A stretch of 11,280 nt of DNA from assembly GCA_010028225.1 (NCBI GenBank), contig RGOY01000027.1:1-11280 (forward strand). The letters run 5' to 3'. Source of the DNA: Actinomycetota bacterium. Its GTDB lineage: Bacteria; Actinomycetota; Actinomycetes; Nanopelagicales; Nanopelagicaceae. Made by a program: the position numbers and the translations under genes. This document shows positions 6,152 through 11,280 of the stretch, piece by piece. The number at the start of each line of letters is the position of its first letter. Position 1 is the stretch's first letter. A model generated the notes under the pieces. That model was not told the DNA's origin. It saw nothing but the letters and a program-made list of their open reading frames with translations, and made no database searches.

Positions 6152-7702
6152 GGCCATCGTGTACTTAGTTAGCAAAAAAGCACTGGTTAAGTTGATTGCA
6201 AGGCCCTGATTCCATTTATCCAGTGAGAGTTCTTCCAAAGTTCCAGAGACACCTATTCCGGCATTGATTACTGCGCCATCGATCCCACCAAAGTGAGAAA
6301 TTGCCTCCTCCACTGTTCGCTTCACTTCATCTTCATGAGATTGATCTGCAAGAAGTAGATGTGGCTTCTCACCATTTTCCTTGGCAATTGTTGCTGCTAC
6401 TTCATCGAGGCCATCCTTTGAAATGTCAGCAAGGAGTAAGTTTGCGCCATTCTTAGCAAGATGAATCGCTATACCTCGACCAATACCACTTCCTGCACCA
6501 GTCACAATAAAGATGTGTCCTTCAAAAGTCTTTGGCGCTGGCCTGCTCTTCAACTTGAAGAGTTCCATAGGCCAATAGTCAAAGCCAAAGATCTCAGACT
6601 CCGGGATAGTTCGCCCCTGGCCAAAGCAATCTCTCACTCGTGCTGCGACAGAGTGAGTATGAAAAGAGATATCACCAAGCATCTGATTTTCTTTTGATGT
6701 CGGCGCTGCAGTGATTGCCCCTACTCCGGGATAAAGGATTACTTTGGGATCATTTCCGTGGGAGGAATATCCAGCTGGGAGCGTCTCTTTATGGCGATCA
6801 AAATACGCTTGGTAATTATTACGATATTGATCCACACCATCTTCTAACTTTGCTGGGTCGAGTGCGAGCGAGAAAGGGCGAATTCGAAGCATGTGATCTG
6901 CACTTGCCGCCCCGCCTGCCACAATCTCTTTGAGGTCCTGTCGTTTGGAAATCTCTGCTAAACGCTTATCCACTTTGAGAACTTGGCGTTTACCGATCTT
7001 GCCACGGAGCTTGAGCAGGATCTCTCGAAGTTCGCTGTTGCTCACATCTCGATGAGTGAATTTAGATTCAGGACGCTTAGCTAATGAGTCAAGATATCGA
7101 TCTGCCTTGGCGACAGCATCCATTGTCTTTTGATAACAACGATCTGAATTCTCATCCCAGACCACAAGTCCATGATGAGCAAGGACCACTCCTTCATAAT
7201 CTTTCAAAGTTCCTACAAGTTTCGATAACTCAAATCCAGGTCTGATCCAGTCGACATAAGCGAAGCCTTTGCCGAGCGCCTCTCTTGTGGCACTTTCACC
7301 TTTCTCATGATTTGTCAGTGCACAGATGGAATCAGCATGAACATGATCAATATGGCGTGCCGGCAGGAATGCGTGAAGAAGCGTCTCAATTGATGGTCGC
7401 CTTGATGTTGGATCAACTAGCGCTCTGGTTACATAGTCGACCATGAGGTCATCGTTCATCTCTTTAAATTCTTCAAGGGCAAGGAGTTCTTCAAGATAAA
7501 GGGCTGGGTAGTCACGATCTATGGCGTACTGCATATCTGCGCCAGAACCTTTGACCCAGAGAACTTTGCGGAGGCGACCTAGGTGATCTTTAATCTCGCC
7601 TTTGCTCGAGGTGTTTCCACCACCATAAACGACAAGACTTTGATCTGAGCCAATTCGCTGAGAGCGACTTACTAGTTCTTCGAGCGGACGAAGATCACTC
7701 AT
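5828..7702 (-). CDS. Bifunctional class II aldolase/short-chain dehydrogenase, C-terminally truncated
   Basis: This RhaD/YuxG-type fusion has 624 residues; the family usually has about 680-700. The aldolase part (1-385) has GGGNTSSKG 27-35, KGSGADM 51-57, PSIETLLHAF with Glu106, HIDHVHADS with His120/His122 as metal ligands, and AHHGLVVW with His176/His177. The SDR part (392-597) has TGAGSGIG 401-408, Asp426 favouring NAD, NAG 480-482, Ser533, Tyr546 and Lys550. Homology stops at about residue 597 (REQRAAA, 5912); the last 27 residues are antisense of pckG. The final SDR strand, the VDGG-type end and part of the oligomer interface are lost, so the dehydrogenase is probably impaired while the aldolase may work. 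Such fusions cleave a ketose-1-phosphate to DHAP plus an aldehyde and oxidise or reduce the aldehyde; rhamnulose-1-P is the classic substrate. The start overlaps the mtnA stop (ATGA, 7699-7702), with SD AAGGGGGAG upstream. Confidence 0.9.
   Translation of the reverse strand: MSDLRPLEELVSRSQRIGSDQSLVVYGGGNTSSKGEIKDHLGRLRKVLWVKGSGADMQYAIDRDYPALYLEELLALEEFKEMNDDLMVDYVTRALVDPTSRRPSIETLLHAFLPARHIDHVHADSICALTNHEKGESATREALGKGFAYVDWIRPGFELSKLVGTLKDYEGVVLAHHGLVVWDENSDRCYQKTMDAVAKADRYLDSLAKRPESKFTHRDVSNSELREILLKLRGKIGKRQVLKVDKRLAEISKRQDLKEIVAGGAASADHMLRIRPFSLALDPAKLEDGVDQYRNNYQAYFDRHKETLPAGYSSHGNDPKVILYPGVGAITAAPTSKENQMLGDISFHTHSVAARVRDCFGQGRTIPESEIFGFDYWPMELFKLKSRPAPKTFEGHIFIVTGAGSGIGRGIAIHLAKNGANLLLADISKDGLDEVAATIAKENGEKPHLLLADQSHEDEVKRTVEEAISHFGGIDGAVINAGIGVSGTLEELSLDKWNQGLAINLTSAFLLTKYTMASLRTQGMGGSLVYVASKNAFAPGAGFGGYSVSKAGMIQLMRIAALEGGAAGIRANAINPDAVFDNSQLWAGGIREQRAAALLEPGEFLFQRFGQLLANLLKPLFNQR
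5911..5923. other. Apparent fusion/deletion junction between pckG and the aldolase-SDR gene
   Basis: The 13 bases GCGCAGCGGCGCG are almost pure G/C and mark where both proteins lose homology. To the left both strands make sense only as pckG; to the right only as the minus-strand SDR. The codons of the two genes are in register through the junction, so neither frame meets a stop there. The simplest explanation is a deletion that removed the last pckG codons and stop, the intergenic region and the last 60 or so codons of the SDR. A sequencing or assembly error is the alternative. Confidence 0.7.
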
Positions 7703-8709
7703 AACTGCTCCCCCTTTGCTATTTCATAGGCTCTCTGCTCAGTAATGACAGCACTGATGTACTTCGATGGAGTGACATCAAATGCCGGATTGAAAGTTTT
7801 CGCACCAAGCGGAGCCACTTGAAGGCCCTTGAAGTGAGTGATCTCCTCGTCTTTTCGAATCTCAATATGGATCTCACTTCCATCTCTCTTACTTCGATCC
7901 ACTGTCGACTCTGGCGCTACTACTAAGAAAGGAATCCCTGCTTCATGACAGGCGAGAGCAACAGCAACAGATCCGATCTTATTTGCGCTATCACCATTTC
8001 TTGCTATCCGATCTGCTCCAATAAGTGCTGCATCTATCCGACCAGAAAGTATTGCCATTGTTGCGGCGCCATCGGGCAGTATTCGATACGGGATTGCTGA
8101 CTTCTCAAGTTCCCATGCAGTGAGTCTGCTCCCTTGAAGGAGTGGTCGAGTTTCATCGGCATAGACCTCTTTGACTAATCCTCGTTCATGCATCGTGCGT
8201 ACTACGCCGAGTGCCGTACCAATACTTGTTGTAGCAAGTGAACCTGTGTTGCAGTGAGTGAGAAGCGTCAGTGGCTTTGCACCTAGATGATTAGTAAGCC
8301 AATCTGCACCGATTGCGCCCATAGCATCACCCGATAGGCGATCCTCTTTGGCGATTTGGTGGGCTTCGGCCAATACCGCATCTCTTCCTTGTGACACGAC
8401 TTTTCTAACGCGATCCACAGCCCAAGCAAGATTTACTGCCGTGGGTCTCGCATCGCGTAAAGCATCTATCGATCGCTCGACTTCTTCTCTGCTTAACTTC
8501 TTTCGCTCGGCTTCATCCAATGCAATGACTACCCCATATGCGCCTGCTACACCGATTGCAGGGGCTCCTCTTACTACTAAGCGCTTGATCGCGTCGATGA
8601 TTGCATCGACTTCTGAGAGATGTAAATACTTTTCTTCAACTGGAATCTGCGTTTGATCGAGAAGAACTAACTTTCCATCAACCCACTCGACGGCTTTGAT
8701 GGATGACAT
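7699..8709 (-). CDS. mtnA: S-methyl-5-thioribose-1-phosphate isomerase family protein
   Basis: This aldose-ketose isomerase converts 5-methylthioribose-1-phosphate to the 1-phosphoribulose form. The related DrdI acts on 5-deoxyribose-1-P and cannot be told apart here. The 336 residues contain VVRGAPAIGVAGAYG (about 46-59), THCNTGSLATT with catalytic Cys153, YADETRPLLQGSRLTAWEL, GADRIARNGDSANKIG with catalytic Asp233, and NPAFDVTP near the end. Length and motifs are normal, and the closely related eIF2B subunits are excluded by the Cys/Asp pair. The start is the ATG at 8709 with SD AAGGAG eight bases upstream; the in-frame TTG at 8715 is an unlikely alternative. The stop overlaps the next gene's ATG (ATGA), implying coupled translation with the aldolase. 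No mtnB, mtnC, mtnD, mtnK or mtnP gene is in the window, so the context points to an aldolase route rather than classical methionine salvage. Confidence 0.93.
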   Translation of the reverse strand: MSSIKAVEWVDGKLVLLDQTQIPVEEKYLHLSEVDAIIDAIKRLVVRGAPAIGVAGAYGVVIALDEAERKKLSREEVERSIDALRDARPTAVNLAWAVDRVRKVVSQGRDAVLAEAHQIAKEDRLSGDAMGAIGADWLTNHLGAKPLTLLTHCNTGSLATTSIGTALGVVRTMHERGLVKEVYADETRPLLQGSRLTAWELEKSAIPYRILPDGAATMAILSGRIDAALIGADRIARNGDSANKIGSVAVALACHEAGIPFLVVAPESTVDRSKRDGSEIHIEIRKDEEITHFKGLQVAPLGAKTFNPAFDVTPSKYISAVITEQRAYEIAKGEQL

Positions 8710-8717
8710 AAGCAAAA

Positions 8718-8729
8718 CTCCTTCAGGAG
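8718..8729 (-). promoter_or_regulatory. Small hairpin over the mtnA ribosome binding site
   Basis: On the minus strand CTCC-TGAA-GGAG forms a 4-bp stem with a tetraloop that includes the mtnA SD (AAGGAG). It could dampen mtnA translation unless ribosomes leaving the ZIP gene open it. The stem is short and may be chance. Confidence 0.3.
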
Positions 8730-8737
8730 GCAGGGAG

Positions 8738-8760
8738 AACGGGTTCCTACGCTACCCGTT
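8738..8760 (-). other. Hairpin straddling the ZIP transporter stop codon
   Basis: AACGGGT (8738-8744) pairs with ACCCGTT (8754-8760) around a 9-nt loop, and the ZIP stop codon (8752-8754) lies at the loop-stem border. No U-tract follows on the minus strand, so it is not a typical terminator. It may be a processing or stabilising element that sets the ZIP/mtnA expression ratio. Confidence 0.35.
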
Positions 8761-9426
8761 TCGCTTGGCAAGAAGAATTCGAGCAGAGAATGGAATCAAT
8801 TCCCGAGCGCTAATTGTGACCATGATTCCGGCAACAAGGGCAAGGAGGCGAGCAGACCCTACATTTGAAAGCCCTTCGCCAAGGAGAAATACTGCAAACG
8901 CACCGACGATCTCAGCAATTGTGGCAAGAAGCGTCAGAAGAAGTGTCCTCGCTTTACCAAAACCTGCAAGCCTTGAAGTGGTTGCTATTGCGATGCCTTC
9001 TGGGATGTTATGAAGTGCAACCACTATCGCAGTAGTTATACCCGTCTCTACATCGATAAGTGTCGATGCGATGGTCGTTGTCCCTTCAGGAAGATTATGC
9101 AATCCGATAGCAATGGAAATGACGAAAGCTGACTGCGCAACTCTTGATCCAGAGTGAGCAATGAAGTCAATCCTGGTCAGAATCCAGATGAGAAATACTC
9201 CGATAAAGAACCAGAGAAGCGGTTGTGCGGCAGAACCGATTGTCCTGAAACTTGAGGGAAGAATCTGTACTGCGCTAACAGCGATCATCGCGCCCGCAAC
9301 CAAGAGAAGTGTGAAAGCGAGAAAACGTTCGCTTACTTCCTTTCGCAGCGCGATGAGAGCCCAGCCGATCATGGTCGAAGCGGCAGCGAAGAGTGCAAGA
9401 AAGAGTCCAAGTGCGAGCGTCGACAT
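8752..9426 (-). CDS. ZIP family divalent metal transporter
   Basis: This 224-residue polytopic inner-membrane protein has about eight hydrophobic segments. It bears the two ZIP metal-site motifs, GLHNLPEG (about 108-115) and ALHNIPEG (about 137-144), plus a later TIAEIVGA helix with Glu172. It is expected to import Zn2+ or a related divalent cation; specificity cannot be read from sequence. The large His-rich cytoplasmic loop of many ZIPs is absent, as in ZupT-like short forms. Start choice is uncertain. The ATG at 9426 begins directly at the first membrane helix, has no SD, and is preceded by TAACGT eight bases upstream, which fits a leaderless transcript. GTG 9444 and TTG 9447 are upstream alternatives. 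It is the first gene of an apparent operon with mtnA 42 bp downstream, and is divergent from the metallo-hydrolase gene. Confidence 0.88.
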   Translation of the reverse strand: MSTLALGLFLALFAAASTMIGWALIALRKEVSERFLAFTLLLVAGAMIAVSAVQILPSSFRTIGSAAQPLLWFFIGVFLIWILTRIDFIAHSGSRVAQSAFVISIAIGLHNLPEGTTTIASTLIDVETGITTAIVVALHNIPEGIAIATTSRLAGFGKARTLLLTLLATIAEIVGAFAVFLLGEGLSNVGSARLLALVAGIMVTISARELIPFSARILLAKRNG

Positions 9427-9450
9427 GAAAGACGACGTTAGCACCAACTC

Positions 9451-9456
9451 TATGAT
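9451..9456 (+). promoter_or_regulatory. -10 box (TATGAT) of the metallo-hydrolase gene in a very short divergent promoter region
   Basis: TATGAT ends 11 bp before the ATG at 9468, so the mRNA would be leaderless or have only 3-5 leader bases; no SD precedes the ATG. The oppositely oriented ZIP gene starts only 20-41 bp away, so the two promoters must interleave. No -35 match is seen. Confidence 0.5.
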
Positions 9457-9467
9457 TCGATAAGCCC

Positions 9468-10220
9468 ATGGCTCATTTACTTAAAGGACGACCAATCTCC
9501 CTCAGCGTTCTTGATTTTGGGCTCTTTCAAGTCCATGCCAATGGACGAATCATCGGTATACCTGGCGCGTTGATAGAAACTGACGCTGGAGAACGGGTCC
9601 TGATTGATTCTGGATTCCCGCAAAAATATGCAGACAATATTGAAGCAGCAAGTGATGAAGACGAGCTAGGAAAATTCGGAAAAGTTCTCGCACTGACAAA
9701 TGAGAATCAACCCGCCGCGCAGCTAGCAAAGCTTGGGCTTACTATGGATGACGTTGATTACCTCGTCATCACCCATACACATATTGATCACATGGGAAAT
9801 ATCGATTCATTCCCGGGAAAGCCAATCATCATCGGTGGTCCAGAGCGGGCTCTTGCTAAACCACTCTATTGGCGTGGAAAGCAACCATACGAATGGCCAG
9901 ACCGGGACTACATCCTCATCAACCACGACACCGAGATTGCACCTGGTTTGACGATTCTCTTTGTCCCGGGCCATACACCGGGTGAACTTGCGATATATGT
10001 GGAACTTCCTGAAAGTGGCGCAATAGTTTGGACTAGCGATGCAATTTCACGCCTCGAAGAAGTGGAAGAAGGTTGTAAGGATTCATGGAATGTCGACCTT
10101 GCCTTACATCACGCACATCGATTACTCGAACTCGGCAGAGAAAAGAATGCCTTCGTCATCTTTGGCCACGGTCCATCACAGTGGAACGAGTTGAAGAAAG
10201 CGCCTGAACGCTATCTCTAG
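9468..10220 (+). CDS. Metallo-beta-lactamase-fold hydrolase, N-acyl homoserine lactonase-like
   Basis: This 250-residue cytoplasmic dinuclear metal hydrolase has the HxHxDH motif (THTHIDH with His103, His105, Asp107, His108), GHTPGE with His169, a bridging Asp191 in WTSDAI and His234 in FGHG, so all metal ligands are present. The layout, with a long insert between the HxHxDH strand and the next His (containing WRGKQPYEWP) and the DFGLFQVH-type first strand, resembles AiiA/AttM-type lactonases. That is a subfamily impression, and other lactones or esters are possible substrates. No signal peptide is seen. The start is an ATG with no SD but a -10 box close upstream (9451-9456). It converges with the SDR gene 10252-10971, 31 bp away, with no clear terminator between them. 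Confidence 0.85.
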   Translation: MAHLLKGRPISLSVLDFGLFQVHANGRIIGIPGALIETDAGERVLIDSGFPQKYADNIEAASDEDELGKFGKVLALTNENQPAAQLAKLGLTMDDVDYLVITHTHIDHMGNIDSFPGKPIIIGGPERALAKPLYWRGKQPYEWPDRDYILINHDTEIAPGLTILFVPGHTPGELAIYVELPESGAIVWTSDAISRLEEVEEGCKDSWNVDLALHHAHRLLELGREKNAFVIFGHGPSQWNELKKAPERYL

Positions 10221-10251
10221 ATTCAATCTCTTTACTGCGAAGATACTTGCT

Positions 10252-10971
10252 CTATCGAACGTCTCTACCTTGATTGATGATGATGACGTTGCCGCTAACA
10301 ACATCACCAGCGGGAGAAATTAAGAACGCCACCCAATCAGCAATTTGTGAAGGTTGCATTGGCTTTCCTTGCGGCATATTCGATATCGCTTTATTAAGCG
10401 TTTCCTCAGTTAAGAGATCAAAGAGCGGGGTCTCGGTCATTGCTGGAGCTATCGAATTACAGCAGATTCTCTCCTTGGCATAACGGCGCGCGAGATCCTT
10501 AGTCAATGTATCCATCGCAGCCTTGCTCGCACGATAGTGCGGCGGATCGAAGACATCGAAGTTATATGCGCCATTTGATGAGATATTCACTATCTTCTTA
10601 AATCCATCTCGTCTCAGCATCGACTTGACTGCTGCTTGTGAGCAGTGAAAGGCCGACGAGAAGTTGACTGCCATTTGAAGTTCAAACTCCTCGGCAGGAA
10701 TGTCAGGAAAATCTGACATGAAGCAGCTGCCAGCGTTATTGACCAGAGCATCGACTCCGCCAAATTTTGATTCAATCTCTTGAAAGGCTGAGTCGATTTC
10801 ATGCGACTTGGTGAGATCTAACGTGAAGTGGGCATAGAGGTTGGCATCAAATTTCTCACTCTGCTGCTTTAGATCAAGCCCAACTACAAAGAACCCATCT
10901 CGAATCAGCGCCTTGGTTATAGCGCGACCCATTCCGCCCGCAGAACCTGTAACAACGGCAACGCGTTTCAT
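10252..10971 (-). CDS. Short-chain dehydrogenase/reductase (classical SDR)
   Basis: This 239-residue NAD(P)-dependent oxidoreductase has a complete classical SDR set. It contains TGSAGGMG at 8-15, Asp33 at the end of the second strand (favouring NAD), Asp52 in LDLT, NNAG at 78-81, Asn103, Ser131/Ser132 in NISSN, and Tyr146-x3-Lys150 in HYRASK. The end, VSGNVIIINQGRD, replaces the usual VDGG but keeps the last strand, unlike the truncated SDR module at 5828-7702. The substrate is unknown; the overall pattern is of the FabG/3-oxoacyl reductase-like group. The ATG at 10971 lies 6 bp after the stop of the surface-protein gene on the same strand, suggesting coupled translation, with the AAGAAG of that gene's Lys-rich end as a weak SD. 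It converges with the metallo-hydrolase gene. Confidence 0.9.
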   Translation of the reverse strand: MKRVAVVTGSAGGMGRAITKALIRDGFFVVGLDLKQQSEKFDANLYAHFTLDLTKSHEIDSAFQEIESKFGGVDALVNNAGSCFMSDFPDIPAEEFELQMAVNFSSAFHCSQAAVKSMLRRDGFKKIVNISSNGAYNFDVFDPPHYRASKAAMDTLTKDLARRYAKERICCNSIAPAMTETPLFDLLTEETLNKAISNMPQGKPMQPSQIADWVAFLISPAGDVVSGNVIIINQGRDVR

Positions 10972-10977
10972 CGTCTG

Positions 10978-11280
10978 CTACTTCTTCTTGAAGCCTTGAG
11001 GACATTTGGGATTTGTCCCTGAGACTTTCTTTATTTGTTTTCCTTTTACACAGGTGATGGAAACTTTCTTCTTTGAAGTCGCTAATGCGGAAGCGGCAGG
11101 TGTAGCTGATGCAACTGGCGTGACCTGGGCAGGGGTGGCGGATGGTGAGATTGTTGGGGTTGAGGTTGGCGTCGGAGTAGGAGTTGGCGTCGCCGTTGGA
11201 GTTGGGGTGGGGGTTGGTGTTGGTTTTGGATTACAAACCTGACATTCAATTCCTGCGTTATTGATTGCCACACCCGGACT
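10978..11280 (-). CDS. C-terminal part of a Thr/Pro-repeat secreted or surface protein (partial)
   Basis: The frame enters from the right edge (SPG before the first in-frame GTG at 11271) and ends with TAG at 10978-10980, so the real start lies outside the window. In order it has a short segment with a Cys pair (GIECQVCNPK), a (TP)n linker with Ala and Ser interruptions, a Ser/Ala/Thr/Pro/Val-rich spacer (about 35 residues), and a basic tail with VSITCVKGK and PKCPQGFKKK at the very end. TP linkers of this kind join domains of exported actinobacterial proteins. From memory, a CVKGK...PKCPxGYKKK-like tail recurs at the ends of surface proteins in planktonic actinobacteria; this needs a search. 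The N-terminal domain and function are unknown. It precedes the SDR gene by 6 bp. Confidence 0.7.
   Translation of the reverse strand, partial: SPGVAINNAGIECQVCNPKPTPTPTPTPTATPTPTPTPTSTPTISPSATPAQVTPVASATPAASALATSKKKVSITCVKGKQIKKVSGTNPKCPQGFKKK
11153..11227 (-). repeat. Thr-Pro codon repeat (short tandem repeat)
   Basis: The minus strand repeats ACN-CCN codons, coding a Thr-Pro linker with a few Ala/Ser changes. The plus strand is correspondingly G/T-rich (units such as GGAGTT and GGCGTC). Such arrays change length by slippage, and the linker length may vary between strains. Confidence 0.75.

Noticed and set aside
8696..9463. Long plus-strand open frames opposite the ZIP and mtnA genes
   Set aside because: Antisense shadows of well-supported minus-strand genes; their Arg/Ser/Ala-rich composition fits no family.
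11006..11242. Plus-strand frame with a Gly-Val repeat
   Set aside because: It is the antisense reading of the Thr-Pro repeat; the minus strand gives a coherent linker and Cys/Lys tail.

Overview
The window looks like chromosomal DNA of an actinobacterium with moderate GC, possibly a planktonic Nanopelagicales/acI-type lineage. The signs are a GTP-type PEP carboxykinase of the actinobacterial kind, several genes with no Shine-Dalgarno (SD) sequence but a TAnnnT -10 box a few bases before the start (leaderless style), and a threonine/proline-rich surface protein with a two-cysteine basic tail. The lineage is inferred; no rRNA or other marker is present. No CRISPR array, insertion sequence, phage gene, tRNA or rRNA was recognised.

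Layout. 1-72: the end of an unidentified gene. 164-1748 (+): two transcription regulators, a GAF-like/LuxR-HTH protein and an OmpR-type regulator whose receiver domain has lost its phosphoacceptor Asp. A strong bidirectional terminator (1804-1846) separates them from a pair of IbpA-like small heat-shock genes on the minus strand (1887-2929). 2930-3471 is gene-poor and carries two hairpins. 3472-3939 (+) encodes a TspO/MBR membrane protein. 4106-6151 (+) is pckG. 5828-9426 (minus) is an apparent operon of ZIP metal transporter, mtnA-type isomerase and aldolase/short-chain-dehydrogenase (SDR) fusion. 9468-10220 (+) is a lactonase-like metallo-hydrolase divergent from the ZIP gene. 10252-11280 (minus) holds a second SDR and the C-terminal part of a surface protein.

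Two points stand out. First, pckG and the aldolase-SDR gene converge and read through each other. Homology of both proteins stops at the same spot (about 5912-5920), after which each frame is the antisense of the other gene. PckG gains about 78 foreign residues and the SDR loses roughly its last 60. This looks like a deletion that fused the two 3' ends, or a misassembly. Second, an MtnA-family isomerase is translationally coupled (ATGA) to a class II aldolase fused to an SDR. That combination fits a dihydroxyacetone-phosphate shunt that disposes of methylthioribose or 5-deoxyribose left over from SAM chemistry. The ZIP transporter could supply the divalent metal that class II aldolases need. 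The same operon therefore carries an interesting pathway and, in this copy, a damaged last gene.
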